64,000 bases of DNA from Bradyrhizobium sp. NDS-1 (GCF_032918005.1 NZ_CP136628.1:434001-498000); one strand, 5' to 3'. Numbered from the stretch's first letter, positions 34,508 to 43,896 are shown. A program made the numbers and translations. Notes: generated from the sequence alone by a model not told the origin.

Positions 34508-36688
34508 ATGTTCAAATCGATGGCGAGCACCGGAATTCGCACCCGGCTGCTCGGCGGTTTCGCGCTCATCTGCCTCCTGCTCGCGGCAACCGTGATCTAC
34601 ACCGTCACCGCGGTCTCGGACATCACCTCGCGCATCAGGACCGTTACAGACCAGCGGGCGCCGGTCGCGATTGCAAGCACCGAGCTCGTCGGCAATCTCT
34701 ATTCCACGCTCTCGACGCTGCGCGGCTACCTCTTGACCGGCGACGCGCAGGGCAAGCGCGACCGCGCCGCGGTCTGGGCCGAGCTCGATCGCACCGTGGC
34801 TGCGGTCGACCGCATGGCGGAAGGATTCTCCAGCCCGGAAAACAAGGCCAATTGGCGCGAGGCGAGGGCACTGATTGCGGAATTCCGCCAGGCCCAGGAC
34901 AAGGCCGAGCTGGCCGCCTTCACCCCGTCGGCCTATCCGGCGAGCGAGCTCTTGACGAAAGAGGCCGCGCCGCTGATCGCGACGATGTTCGCCGAAATCA
35001 CCGCGATGATCGACGAGGAGCAGACGCTCGAGGCGACGCCGCAGCGCAAGCACCTGCTCAAGACCTTCGCCGACGTCCGCGGCAACCTTGCCGCAGCGGG
35101 ATCGCAACTGCGGCTCTACGTGGCCTCCGGCGAAGCCGCCGACCGTGACAAATTCGAGAAGCCGCTCGCGACTTTCAAGGCCGCGCTCGCCGCCGTGGGC
35201 ACGCAGGAAGCGCTGCTGACGTCCACCCAGAGAACCGCCTATCAGGCCATCGCCAAGGCAAATGGAACCTTCGCGGCGTCGCCGGGCAAGATCTTCGCGA
35301 TCCGCCAGACGCCGCAATGGAACATGCCTGTCTTCATCCTGTCCACCGAGGCGGCGCCCCGTGCGGCTCGAATCCTCGACCTGCTCGACGGCCGGAAGGA
35401 CGCGGAGGGCAAGCGTGCCGGCGGCCTCAAGAGCGACCAGCAGTCGAAGCTCGCCGAGGACGCCCGCCGCATGGCCGTCGAGGCCGAGAGGCTGCTGCAG
35501 CTGCAATGGATCCTGCTCGCCGCGGGGCTCGTGCTCGGCACCGCGATTGCGATCCTGGTCGCGCGATCCATCACGTGTCCGATCGTCGAGCTGGTGAACG
35601 ATTCCGCGCTGCTGTCCGGGGGCGACACCAGTGTCGCATTCAGGACGGCGGAACGGGGTGACGAGATCGGAACCGTCTCGAAGGCGGTGGCGAAATTCCG
35701 TGACAATGTGATCGCTCAGCAGCAGGCCGCTGCGGGCCTTGCGCGCGAAGCGGAGGTGCGCGAGGCGTCCAATCGCAACATGGAGAGCGCCGTCGAGGAG
35801 TTTCGCGTAACCTCGCGCGACCTGCTCACGCTGGTCGGCGAGAATGCGGGCACCATGCGGCAGACCGCGGAGAGTCTGGGCGGCATCGCGCATCATGCGA
35901 CGAACCAGGCCGCGTCCGCAGCAGCCGCCTCCGAGCAGACCGCGGTCAATGTCCAGACTGTCGCTGCCGCGGCGGAGCAGCTTGCGAGCTCCATCGTCGA
36001 GATTGGCCGGCAGATCGAATTGTCGAACAAGACGGTGCGATCGGCGGGCGAGGTGACCGCGCGCTCTGAGGCCGAGATCGAAGGCCTCGCGCACGCCGCC
36101 CAGAGCATCAGCTCGGTGGTCGATCTGATCCAGGCGATCGCGGCCCAGACCAACCTGTTGGCGCTCAACGCCACCATCGAGGCCGCCCGCGCCGGCGAGG
36201 CCGGCCGCGGCTTTGCGGTGGTGGCCTCGGAGGTCAAGGCGCTGGCCGACCAGACCCGCAACGCGACGCAGGACATCGCCCGGCACATCACCGCGATCCA
36301 GAACTCGACCGGTAGCGCCGTCGCTTCCGTCAAGGAGGTCGCGACCGCCATGCGCGGGATCGACGAGGTGACCGCGGCGATTGCCAGCGCCGTCGAGCAG
36401 CAGGGCGCGGCGACGCGGGAGATTTCGCAGAACGTCCAGATGGCGGCCTCGGGAACACAGACGCTCGCCACCAGCATCGGCACCGTCTCCGGCGCAATCG
36501 CGGAAACCAACCGTTCGGCCGACGACGTGAGGGGGGCGGCGAACCAGGTTTCGGGAGCGGCCGAGCGCCTCGCCGCCGAGGTCCAGGCCTTCTTCGTCAA
36601 GCTGCGCAGCGGTCCGATGGACCGCCGCAAGGGCGGCGTTCCCGACTATCGCGGGCCGGAGCGGCGAAGCTGCCGGAACGCTGCCTAG
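34508..36688 (+). CDS. Methyl-accepting chemotaxis protein
   Basis: 726 residues from ATG 34508, so the protein starts with a cytoplasmic tag and a membrane helix ([23 protein letters not shown]). A periplasmic four-helix-bundle-like sensor of about 290 residues, a second helix near 331-351 ([19 protein letters not shown]), HAMP, and a long signalling coiled coil follow. The tip [47 protein letters not shown] contacts CheA and CheW. The tail [22 protein letters not shown] is basic and does not resemble the CheR-binding pentapeptide. It should feed the che operon 7 kb away. Ligand unknown. The stop directly abuts the convergent gntR stop. Confidence 0.94.
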   Translation: MFKSMASTGIRTRLLGGFALICLLLAATVIYTVTAVSDITSRIRTVTDQRAPVAIASTELVGNLYSTLSTLRGYLLTGDAQGKRDRAAVWAELDRTVAAVDRMAEGFSSPENKANWREARALIAEFRQAQDKAELAAFTPSAYPASELLTKEAAPLIATMFAEITAMIDEEQTLEATPQRKHLLKTFADVRGNLAAAGSQLRLYVASGEAADRDKFEKPLATFKAALAAVGTQEALLTSTQRTAYQAIAKANGTFAASPGKIFAIRQTPQWNMPVFILSTEAAPRAARILDLLDGRKDAEGKRAGGLKSDQQSKLAEDARRMAVEAERLLQLQWILLAAGLVLGTAIAILVARSITCPIVELVNDSALLSGGDTSVAFRTAERGDEIGTVSKAVAKFRDNVIAQQQAAAGLAREAEVREASNRNMESAVEEFRVTSRDLLTLVGENAGTMRQTAESLGGIAHHATNQAASAAAASEQTAVNVQTVAAAAEQLASSIVEIGRQIELSNKTVRSAGEVTARSEAEIEGLAHAAQSISSVVDLIQAIAAQTNLLALNATIEAARAGEAGRGFAVVASEVKALADQTRNATQDIARHITAIQNSTGSAVASVKEVATAMRGIDEVTAAIASAVEQQGAATREISQNVQMAASGTQTLATSIGTVSGAIAETNRSADDVRGAANQVSGAAERLAAEVQAFFVKLRSGPMDRRKGGVPDYRGPERRSCRNAA

Positions 36689-37405
36689 CTAATCTGTCAG
36701 GTACTCGGGATAGTTGCTTCGGATATTGTCCAGCTCGCTCAGCGTTCCCGACAGATGCTTGCGCAGATGCTGTTGCGCGGCCTCGGGGTCTTTGGCCTCG
36801 ATCGCACGCGTGATCAGCTTGTGGTGGCGCACGATGTTCTGGGCCTTGCCGGGCGAGGGCAGGTGCAGCCGTCGCAAGCGATCGCTGTGTCCGCTCCGGC
36901 TGCGCACCAGCGCCCACAGATCCTGCTTGCCTGCGGCTATGTAGAGCTGGGCGTGAAAATCGTTGTCGCCGGCCATGAAAGCCTCGAAGTCACCGGCCCT
37001 GGCAAATTGCTGTTGCAATGCGATGGCGCGATCCAGGCGCACGATCAGAGACGTGTCGGCACCGGTTGCGAGCAGGCGGACGATCTCCAGCTCCAGCGCC
37101 TGACGCAGGAAATGCGCCTGTTGGGCGCGATCGACGTCGATCCGGCTGACCACGGTCGCATGCTGCGGAAACACGTCGACCAGCCCTTCTTCCTCGAGCC
37201 GCATCAGCGCATCGCGCACCGGTGTCGAGCTGACGCCGAACTGGCCGGCAAGCTCGGCGCGTGACAGTGGGGCGCCGGGCGGCAGCTCCAGGGCAACGAT
37301 TGCATTGCGCAGCCGCTCGAACACCTGCGGCGCGGCCTGACGGCCGCGATCGAGCCGGGCGGCCTGTCGTGGTGCCGCGCGCGGCGCGGGGTGGGGCGAT
37401 TCCAT
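36689..37405 (-). CDS. GntR-family (FCD) transcriptional regulator
   Basis: 238 residues. After a basic, Pro/Ala-rich arm comes the winged helix QVFERLRNAIVALELPPGAPLSRAELAGQFGVSSTPVRDALMRLEEEGLVDVFPQHATVVSRI, then the FCD effector domain with metal-ligand-type residues DNDFHAQLYIAAG and HHKLITRAIEAKD. FCD regulators respond to carboxylic or sugar acids, matching the downstream genes. It is divergent from the ABC transporter operon, with a perfect 26-bp palindrome between them. It probably represses the operon and itself, released by a pathway acid. Confidence 0.92.
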   Translation of the reverse strand: MESPHPAPRAAPRQAARLDRGRQAAPQVFERLRNAIVALELPPGAPLSRAELAGQFGVSSTPVRDALMRLEEEGLVDVFPQHATVVSRIDVDRAQQAHFLRQALELEIVRLLATGADTSLIVRLDRAIALQQQFARAGDFEAFMAGDNDFHAQLYIAAGKQDLWALVRSRSGHSDRLRRLHLPSPGKAQNIVRHHKLITRAIEAKDPEAAQQHLRKHLSGTLSELDNIRSNYPEYLTD

Positions 37406-37428
37406 CGCGGGTCCTGCGGGCTTGCCTT

Positions 37429-37454
37429 TGATGCACTAATATATTAGTGCATCA
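37429..37454. promoter_or_regulatory. Perfect 26-bp palindrome, probable GntR operator
   Basis: Left arm TGATGCACTAATA (37429-37441) is followed at once by its exact inverse complement (37442-37454). It lies 23 bases from the gntR start and 45 bases before the substrate-binding-protein start, placed to block both promoters. Confidence 0.85.
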
Positions 37455-37499
37455 CCAGCGTCAACGCAGCTCGACGATGACCGGAGGAAACCCACAGCC

Positions 37500-38519
37500 A
37501 TGATCAACCATCTTCGCAGCAGGCTTGCGGCGGGCATCCTGATCGCAGCAACCGCCCTGTCGGCATCCGCCGCACACGCTCAGCAGAAATCCGAGATCGC
37601 GCTGTCGCGACAGCCCGGCATTTTCTACATGCCGAGCCACATCATGGAGAAGCTGAAGCTGATCGAGAAGCACGCAGCTTCCCTCGGCGTCCCAGACGTC
37701 ACCACCAAATGGATCACCTTCTCCGGCGGCGGGGCGCAGACCGATGCCCTGCTCGCGGGCGGCGTCGACATCCTCAACACCGGCACCGGCAACCTCCTGC
37801 TGCTGTGGGACCGCACCCGCGGCGGGGTGAAGGGCATCGTTGCGACCTCGGCGCAGCCGATGACGCTGATCAGCCGCGACGCCAACATCAAGTCGATCAG
37901 GGATTTCGGCCCCTCCGACAAGATCGCGGTGCCGACCGTGAAGGTCTCGACCCAGGCGATCGTGCTCCAGATCGCGGCTGCCGAGGCGTTCGGCGCCGAC
38001 CAATGGTCGAAGCTCGATGCCAACACCGTTCAGCTCGGGCACCCGGATGCCTATGCCGCGCTGTCCAACCCCAAGCACGAGGTGCACAACCACTTCGCGA
38101 TCCCGCCCTTCAGCTTCCTGGAGCTGAAGAACGTGCCGGGCGCGCATATCGTGCTGTCATCCCCGGACGTGATGGGCGGGCCGCTCAGCCAGGCCCAGTT
38201 CTTCACCACGACCAAATTTGCCGACGCCAATCCGAAGATCGTCCAGGCCGTGCGCGACGCCACCAAGGAAGCGCAGGACCTGATCCGCCGCGACACCAGG
38301 CAGGCGGTCGAGATCTACAAGGAGATCACCGGCGACAAGACCTCCGTGGAAGAGTTGCTCGAACTCCTGAAGGAGCCCGGCATGATGGAGTGGAATCTCG
38401 AGCCGCAGGGCACGATGAAGTTCGCCGCCCATCTCTTCAAGACCGGCACCCTGAAGACCCAGCCCAAGGCGTGGACGGAATATTATCTCCCCGTCGCGCA
38501 CGACCTGAAGGGCAACTGA
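37500..38519 (+). CDS. ABC importer substrate-binding protein, NMT1/SsuA type
   Basis: 339 residues with a Sec signal peptide (LAAGILIAATALSASAAHAQ, cleaved before QKSE). The mature part follows the NMT1/SsuA/TauA fold: SEIALSRQPGIFYMPSHIMEKLKLIEKHAASLG, GGGAQTDALLAGGVDILNTGTGNLLLLWDR, AQPMTLISRDANIKSIRDFGPSDKIAVP. Homologues bind nitrate, sulfonates, thiamine precursors or aromatic acids. The surrounding sugar-acid genes suggest an acid or lactone here, which would be unusual for the family. GGAGG lies 12 bases before the ATG. First gene of the operon. Confidence 0.9.
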   Translation: MINHLRSRLAAGILIAATALSASAAHAQQKSEIALSRQPGIFYMPSHIMEKLKLIEKHAASLGVPDVTTKWITFSGGGAQTDALLAGGVDILNTGTGNLLLLWDRTRGGVKGIVATSAQPMTLISRDANIKSIRDFGPSDKIAVPTVKVSTQAIVLQIAAAEAFGADQWSKLDANTVQLGHPDAYAALSNPKHEVHNHFAIPPFSFLELKNVPGAHIVLSSPDVMGGPLSQAQFFTTTKFADANPKIVQAVRDATKEAQDLIRRDTRQAVEIYKEITGDKTSVEELLELLKEPGMMEWNLEPQGTMKFAAHLFKTGTLKTQPKAWTEYYLPVAHDLKGN

Positions 38520-39280
38520 TGGCGCTGCTCGACGTCAGCGGCGTGACGCTGCGCTACAAGACCTCCAGCGCCGTCGTCACCGCCACGGAGAGGGTGAGCT
38601 TTACGGTCGACAGGTCCGACCGCTTCGTGCTGCTCGGCCCCTCCGGCTGCGGCAAGTCCACGCTGCTCAAGGCCGTCGGCGGTTATATGAGCCCGAGCGA
38701 AGGCCGCATGACCATCAACGATCGCGAGATCCACGGTCCCGGCGCCGATCGCATGATGATCTTCCAGGAGTTCGACCAGCTCCTGCCCTGGAAGAGCGTG
38801 CTCGCCAACGTGATGTTCCCGCTGCTCACCGCGCGAAAGCTCTCGCGCAAGGACGCGGAAGCGAAGGCGCGGGCCTATATCGAGAAGGTCGGGCTCACCC
38901 GTGTGGTCGACGCCTATCCGCACACGCTGTCGGGCGGCATGAAGCAGCGCGTTGCGATCGCACGCGGCATGGCGATGGAGCCTGACATCCTCTTGATGGA
39001 CGAGCCGTTCGCCGCGCTCGACGCGCTGACGCGACGAACCTGCCAGGACGAGCTGCTCCAGCTCTGGAGCGAGACCAAATTCACGGTGTTGTTCGTGACC
39101 CATTCGATCGCGGAAGCGATCCGCATCGGCAACCGCATTCTGCTGCTGTCGCCGCACCCCGGCCGCGTCAAGGCCGAGGTGGTCGGCGTCGACAAGGTCG
39201 GAAGCGAAGACGGCAGCGCCGGCCGGCTCGAGAAGGAGATCCACGATCTGCTGTTCGCACAAGAAGCGACCGCGCATTGA
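38519..39280 (+). CDS. ABC importer ATP-binding protein
   Basis: 253 residues. Walker A GPSGCGKSTLLK, Q-loop FQEFDQLLPWKSV, signature LSGGMKQRVAIARGMAMEPDILLMDEPFAALD (signature and Walker B), and the His switch FVTHSIAEA are all intact. It drives import through the adjacent permease. The start overlaps the binding-protein stop (TGATG), so translation is coupled. It is of the SsuB/TauB type. Confidence 0.95.
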   Translation: MALLDVSGVTLRYKTSSAVVTATERVSFTVDRSDRFVLLGPSGCGKSTLLKAVGGYMSPSEGRMTINDREIHGPGADRMMIFQEFDQLLPWKSVLANVMFPLLTARKLSRKDAEAKARAYIEKVGLTRVVDAYPHTLSGGMKQRVAIARGMAMEPDILLMDEPFAALDALTRRTCQDELLQLWSETKFTVLFVTHSIAEAIRIGNRILLLSPHPGRVKAEVVGVDKVGSEDGSAGRLEKEIHDLLFAQEATAH

Positions 39281-39290
39281 GGAGCCTCTG

Positions 39291-40148
39291 ATGGGCGAAG
39301 CCAAGATATTGCTGCGGGCCGAGCCGGCCGCTGCCGGTGCGGGCGAGGTCGAGCGCAAGCTGAGCGTGCCTGAATTGCTCTGGAACGACGGCTTCGTCCG
39401 CAAGTCCGTCATCATTCTGTTCCTGGCTGCGGTCTGGGAGGCGTACGGCGTCGTCCTCGACAATCCGCTGCTGTTCCCGACGCTGCACGATACGGCGATC
39501 ACGCTGTTCGATCGCGTCAAGGACGGCACCATCCCGATGCGCGCCTGGGCGTCGCTGAAAGTGTTGTTCATGGGCTATTCGGCCGGCATCGTGCTGGCCG
39601 CGATCTTCACCATTCTCGCCATCTCCACCCGCATCGGCACCGATTTCCTCGAGACGGTGACGGCGATGTTCAACCCGCTGCCGGCGATCGCGCTGTTGCC
39701 GCTGGCGCTGATCTGGTTCGGCCTCGGCAACGGCAGTCTCGTTTTCGTGCTGATCCATTCGGTGTTGTGGCCGGTGGCGCTCAACACCCATTCCGGCTTC
39801 AAGAGCGTCTCCAACACGCTGCGCATGGTCGGGCGCAATTACGGCCTGCGCGGCTTGCCCTATGTCGCCAAGATCCTCATCCCGGCCGCCTTCGGATCGA
39901 TCCTGACGGGGCTGAAAATCGGCTGGGCCTTTGCCTGGCGTACGCTGATCGCGGCCGAGCTGGTGTTCGGCGTGTCCTCGGGTCAGGGTGGACTCGGCTG
40001 GTTCATTTTCGAGAACCGCAACCTGCTCGACATACCTGCGGTCTTCGCAGGCCTCTTGACGGTGATCATCATCGGGCTCTTTGTCGAGAACCTGATCTTC
40101 CGCGCCATCGAGCGGAACACCGTGCAGAAATGGGGCACCCAATCATGA
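39291..40148 (+). CDS. ABC importer permease
   Basis: 285 residues with about six membrane segments. The cytoplasmic EAA-type loop that contacts the ATPase is seen at NTLRMVGRNYGLRGLPYVAKILIPAAFGSILTGLKIGWAFAW. The N-terminal 35 residues are soluble. It is of the SsuC/TauC family and pairs with the preceding ATPase and binding protein. GGAG lies eight bases before the ATG. Its stop codon overlaps the dehydratase start (ATGA), linking transport and metabolism in one transcript. Confidence 0.93.
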   Translation: MGEAKILLRAEPAAAGAGEVERKLSVPELLWNDGFVRKSVIILFLAAVWEAYGVVLDNPLLFPTLHDTAITLFDRVKDGTIPMRAWASLKVLFMGYSAGIVLAAIFTILAISTRIGTDFLETVTAMFNPLPAIALLPLALIWFGLGNGSLVFVLIHSVLWPVALNTHSGFKSVSNTLRMVGRNYGLRGLPYVAKILIPAAFGSILTGLKIGWAFAWRTLIAAELVFGVSSGQGGLGWFIFENRNLLDIPAVFAGLLTVIIIGLFVENLIFRAIERNTVQKWGTQS

Positions 40149-41884
40149 CCAAGAAGAAAGTAACGCCCGACCAGCTCCGCAGCGCGCGCTGGTTCGCGCC
40201 CGACGATCTGCGTTCGTTCGGCCATCGTTCCCGCACCATGCAGATGGGCTACGCGCCGGAGGAGTGGAAGGACCGTCCGATCATTGCGATCCTCAACACC
40301 TGGTCGGATGCGCAGCCCTGCCACATGCATTTCAAGTCACGTGTGGACGACGTCAAGCGCGGCATCCTGATGGCCGGCGGCCTGCCGATCGAGCTGCCGG
40401 CGCTGTCACTGTCGGAATCGCTGCTCAAGCCGACGACGATGCTCTACCGCAATCTGCTGGCGATGGATGCCGAGGAGCTCTTGCGCAGCCATCCCGTCGA
40501 CGGCGTGGTGCTGATGGGCGGCTGCGACAAGACCACGCCGGCGCTGCTGCTGGGCGCGACCTCGATGAACATCCCGGCGATCTATCTGCCGGCAGGCCCC
40601 ATGCTGCGCGGCAACTGGAAGGGCAAGACGCTCGGCTCGGGCTCGGACGGCTGGAAATACTGGGACGAGCGCCGCGCCGGCAAAATCTCCGACAAGGACT
40701 GGCTCGACATCGAAGCCGGCATCGCCCGCAGCTACGGCACCTGCATGACCATGGGCACCGCCTCGACCATGACTGCGATCGCGGAAGCGATCGGCATGAC
40801 ACTGCCCGGCGCCTCCTCGATTCCCGCCGCCGACGCCAACCACATCCGCATGGCCAGCGAATGCGGCCGCCGCATCGTGGAGATGGTTTGGGAGGATCTG
40901 ACGCCGACGACGATCCAGACCCGGAAGGCCTTCGAGAACGCCATTGCGGTCGCGATGGCGATGGGCTGCTCGACCAACGCGATCATCCATTTGATCGCGC
41001 AGGCCCGCCGCGCCGGCCAGGACATCGGGCTCGACGATTTCGAGATCGCGAGCCGCAAGGTGCCCGTGATCGCCAACGTGCGGCCGAGCGGCGATGCCTA
41101 TCTGATGGAGGATTTCTTCTATGCCGGCGGCCTGCCGGCGCTGATGGGCCAGATCAAGCCGCATCTGCATCTCGACTGCATCACGGTGACCGGCAAGACA
41201 CTGGGCGAGAACATCGAGGGTGCGGAGGTCCACAATGCCGACGTCATTCGCGGCATCGACAACCCCATCTACAAGGAAGGCGCGCTCGCCGTGCTCAAGG
41301 GCAACCTCGCGCCCGACGGCTGCGTCATCAAGCCGAGCGCTTGCGCGCCGCGCTTCCTCAAGCACACCGGTCCCGCGCTGGTGTTCGACGATTATCCGTC
41401 GATGAAGAAGGCGGTCGACGATCCCGATCTCGACGTCACCGAGGACCACATCCTCATCTTGCGCAATGCCGGGCCGCAAGGCGGGCCGGGCATGCCGGAA
41501 TGGGGCATGCTGCCGATCCCGACCAAGCTCGTGAAGCAGGGCGTGCGCGACATGGTGCGCATCTCGGACGCGCGCATGAGCGGCACCAGCTATGGCGCCT
41601 GCATCCTGCACGTCTCGCCGGAATCCTACATCGGCGGCCCGTTGGCGCTGGTGCAGAACGGCGACCGCATCACGCTCGACGTCGAAGCGCGCACCATCAA
41701 TCTCGACGTGAGCGAGGCCGAGCTCGCCAAGCGTCGCGCCGCCTGGAAGCAGCCCGAGCGCCGCTTCGAGCGCGGCTACGGCTGGATGTTCACCAAGCAC
41801 ATCAAGCAGGCCAATGACGGCTGCGACTTCGACTTCCTCGAGACCGATTTCGGCGCGCCGATCGGCGAGCCGTCGATTTACTGA
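40145..41884 (+). CDS. IlvD/Edd-family sugar-acid dehydratase, arabinonate-dehydratase-like
   Basis: 579 residues. Iron-sulfur ligands Cys59 (NTWSDAQPCH), Cys127 (MGGCDKTTPA, with Lys129 beside it) and Cys200 (YGTCMTMGTAST) are present, and ISDARMSGTSYG near residue 479 provides the catalytic Ser. From memory, length and Cys positions agree with the [2Fe-2S] L-arabinonate dehydratase of Rhizobium. It removes water from an aldonic acid to give a 2-keto-3-deoxy acid. It is not dihydroxyacid dehydratase of branched-chain synthesis: it is embedded in a GntR/ABC locus and begins RSARWFAPDDLRSFGHRSR, typical of the sugar-acid branch. Exact sugar unknown. Confidence 0.92.
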   Translation: MTKKKVTPDQLRSARWFAPDDLRSFGHRSRTMQMGYAPEEWKDRPIIAILNTWSDAQPCHMHFKSRVDDVKRGILMAGGLPIELPALSLSESLLKPTTMLYRNLLAMDAEELLRSHPVDGVVLMGGCDKTTPALLLGATSMNIPAIYLPAGPMLRGNWKGKTLGSGSDGWKYWDERRAGKISDKDWLDIEAGIARSYGTCMTMGTASTMTAIAEAIGMTLPGASSIPAADANHIRMASECGRRIVEMVWEDLTPTTIQTRKAFENAIAVAMAMGCSTNAIIHLIAQARRAGQDIGLDDFEIASRKVPVIANVRPSGDAYLMEDFFYAGGLPALMGQIKPHLHLDCITVTGKTLGENIEGAEVHNADVIRGIDNPIYKEGALAVLKGNLAPDGCVIKPSACAPRFLKHTGPALVFDDYPSMKKAVDDPDLDVTEDHILILRNAGPQGGPGMPEWGMLPIPTKLVKQGVRDMVRISDARMSGTSYGACILHVSPESYIGGPLALVQNGDRITLDVEARTINLDVSEAELAKRRAAWKQPERRFERGYGWMFTKHIKQANDGCDFDFLETDFGAPIGEPSIY

Positions 41885-41890
41885 TGACCC

Positions 41891-41997
41891 CGTCATTCCG
41901 GGGCATCGCGAAGCGATGAGCCCGGAATCCATCGTGCAGCAGAACGTGCGGCCTGATGGATTCCGGGTTCGCGCTAGGCGCGCCCCGGAAAGACGAC
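41891..41997. repeat. Palindromic intergenic repeat, family D
   Basis: CGTCATTCCGGGG...CCCGGAATCCAT, then ATGGATTCCGGG...CCCCGGAAAGACG: two hairpins forming a larger inverted repeat. It separates the dehydratase from the rraA-like gene within what is otherwise one operon. It could modulate the relative levels of the two products. Confidence 0.7.
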
Positions 41998-42011
41998 AGA
42001 GAGAGCCCACG

Positions 42012-42731
42012 ATGACAAAACTCAGCGAAGCCACCCGCACCAAACTCAAATCCGTCTCCACCGCCACGGTGGCCACCGCGCTCTTCAAGCGCGGCCTGCG
42101 CGTCCAGATGATCCAGGACGTGCATCCCGTCGGTCCCGGCCAGCCGACCATGGTCGGCGAGGCCTTCACGCTGCGCTACATGCCGGCGCGTGAGGATCTC
42201 AACACCATCGACGTGTTCAAGGACCGCTCGCATCCGCAGCGCAAGGCGGTCGAGGATTGCCCGCCGGGCGCCGTGCTGGTGATGGACAGCCGCAAGGACG
42301 CGCGCGCGGCCTCGGCCGGTGCGATCCTGGTGACGCGGCTGATGAAGCGCGGCGTCGCCGGCGTCGTCACCGACGGCGGCTTTCGCGATTCCGCCGAGAT
42401 CGCCAGGCTCGGCATCCCCGCCTATCATCATCGTCCCAGCGCACCGACGAATCTCACGCTCCACCAGGCGATCGAGATCAACGTGCCGATCGGCTGCGGC
42501 GATGCGCCGGTGTTTCCCGGCGACGTCATCCTCGGCGATGCCGACGGCGTCATCGTGATCCCCGCGCATCTCGCCGACGAGATCGCCAACGAAACCTTCG
42601 AGATGACTGCGTTCGAGGATTTCGTCACGGAAGAAGTCGGCAAGGGCCGCGGCATCTTTGGTCTCTATCCCGCGACCGATCCGCAGACGCTGACCGACTT
42701 TGCCGAATGGCGGAAGAAGAACGGCCGCTAA
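42012..42731 (+). CDS. RraA-like protein, probable class II pyruvate aldolase
   Basis: 239 residues from ATG 42012. The family core is visible: STATVATALFKRGLRVQMIQDVHPVGPGQPTMVGEAFTLRY, AVLVMDSRKDARAASAGAILVTRLMKRGVAGVVTDGGFRDSAEIARLGIPAYHH and FPGDVILGDADGVIVIPAHLADEI. The DGGFRD motif gives the Arg and Asp that bind pyruvate and metal in 4-hydroxy-4-methyl-2-oxoglutarate aldolases. Next to a sugar-acid dehydratase, an aldolase that cleaves the 2-keto-3-deoxy acid is more sensible than an RNase E inhibitor. This role is inferred from context. A hairpin terminator follows. Confidence 0.82.
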   Translation: MTKLSEATRTKLKSVSTATVATALFKRGLRVQMIQDVHPVGPGQPTMVGEAFTLRYMPAREDLNTIDVFKDRSHPQRKAVEDCPPGAVLVMDSRKDARAASAGAILVTRLMKRGVAGVVTDGGFRDSAEIARLGIPAYHHRPSAPTNLTLHQAIEINVPIGCGDAPVFPGDVILGDADGVIVIPAHLADEIANETFEMTAFEDFVTEEVGKGRGIFGLYPATDPQTLTDFAEWRKKNGR

Positions 42732-42758
42732 GGCCGAGAGCAGATCGATCAAGACACA

Positions 42759-42784
42759 GGCCGGCCGTCAAGTGCCGGCCTTTT
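42759..42784 (+). terminator. Rho-independent terminator after the rraA-like gene
   Basis: GGCCGGC (42759-42765), loop of eight bases, GCCGGCC (42774-42780), then TTTT. Perfect 7-bp GC stem. It ends 20 bases before the lactonase ATG, so it could also act as an attenuator of that gene. Confidence 0.8.
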
Positions 42785-42804
42785 ATCGAGCAGGGAGGAC
42801 TTTC

Positions 42805-43896
42805 ATGAATTTCACGCGACGCAACCTCATGGCCGGTGCCGGCGCGGCAATGGCATCGACGCTTCTCGCCCGCGCCGCCGGCGCGCAATCGTTCCCGTTC
42901 ACGCCGAACCAGCGCTATCCCGATCCCGCCGTCCAGATCCTCGATCCCAGTTTCACAAAGTATCGGATCTATTCCTCGAGCCTCGAGCAGGTCGCAACCG
43001 GCTTCCGCTGGGCCGAAGGCCCGGCCTATTTTCCCGAGGGCGGCTATCTCCTGTTCTCCGACATCCCCAACAACCGGATCATGAAGTTCGACGAGAAGAC
43101 CGGGCAGACCAGCGTGTTCCGCGCCAACGCCAATTACGCCAACGGCAATGCCAGGGATCGCCAGGGCCGTCTCGTCACCTGCGAGCACTCCGTCACCCGT
43201 CGCATCACCCGCACCGAGAAGGACGGCAAGATCACCGTGCTCGCCGACAGGTTCGAGGGCAAGCGGCTGAACGCGCCGAACGACATCGTGGTGAAGTCCG
43301 ACGACAGCATCTGGTTCACCGATCCGCTGTTCGGCATCAATGGCGAGTGGGAAGGCAAGAAGGAGAAGGCCGAGCAGGCCACCACCAACGTCTATCGCCT
43401 TGCCAAGGACGGCAAGATCAGCGCGGTCCTCACCGACCTCGTCAATCCCAATGGCCTTGCCTTCTCGCCCGACGAGAAGAAGCTCTATGTCGTCGAGTGG
43501 AAGGGCACGCCCAACCGCAGCATCTGGAGCTACAACATCGGAGACGACGGCTCGCTCAGCGGCAAGACCAAGCTGATCGACGCCGCCGACCAGGGCTCGC
43601 TCGACGGCTTTCGCGTTGATCGCGATGGCAATATCTGGTGCGGCTGGGGCTCCAACGGCGCGCTGCAATCCGAGCCCAGCGATGTCGGCGGCCGCAAGGT
43701 GTTCCAGCTCAAGGCCAGGCCCGAGGATCTCGACGGCGTCATGGTGTTCAATCCGGAAGGCAAGCCGCTCGCCTTCATCAAGCTGCCGGAACGCTGCGCC
43801 AATCTCTGCTTCGGCGGCCCCAAGAACAACCGGCTCTACATGGCCAGCAGCCACTCGGTGTATGCGCTGTACGTGGAGGCGCACGGGGCGGTGTGA
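42805..43896 (+). CDS. Tat-exported SMP-30/gluconolactonase-type lactonase
   Basis: 363 residues. MNFTRRNLMAGAGAAMASTLLARAAGA is a twin-arginine signal (TRRNLM). The beta-propeller SMP-30 domain follows: GFRWAEGPAYFPEGGYLLFSDIPNNRI (metal-ligand Glu), NARDRQGRLVTCEHSVTRRITR, LNAPNDIVVKSDDSIWFTDPLFGI (conserved Asn-Asp), NPNGLAFSPDEKKLYVVEW, LDGFRVDRDGNIWCGWGS (conserved Asp). It hydrolyses a sugar lactone to the acid in the periplasm. GGGAGG is ideally placed before ATG 42805. A terminator separates it from the aldolase, so it may be expressed by read-through or from its own promoter. Confidence 0.9.
   Translation: MNFTRRNLMAGAGAAMASTLLARAAGAQSFPFTPNQRYPDPAVQILDPSFTKYRIYSSSLEQVATGFRWAEGPAYFPEGGYLLFSDIPNNRIMKFDEKTGQTSVFRANANYANGNARDRQGRLVTCEHSVTRRITRTEKDGKITVLADRFEGKRLNAPNDIVVKSDDSIWFTDPLFGINGEWEGKKEKAEQATTNVYRLAKDGKISAVLTDLVNPNGLAFSPDEKKLYVVEWKGTPNRSIWSYNIGDDGSLSGKTKLIDAADQGSLDGFRVDRDGNIWCGWGSNGALQSEPSDVGGRKVFQLKARPEDLDGVMVFNPEGKPLAFIKLPERCANLCFGGPKNNRLYMASSHSVYALYVEAHGAV

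Noticed and set aside
34388..36286. 632-codon frame opposite the chemoreceptor
   Set aside because: Shadow; the plus strand has an intact HAMP and signalling domain.
40145..41884. Dihydroxyacid dehydratase (ilvD) of branched-chain amino acid synthesis
   Set aside because: The N-terminus, Cys spacing and operon context fit the sugar-acid branch of IlvD/Edd better.
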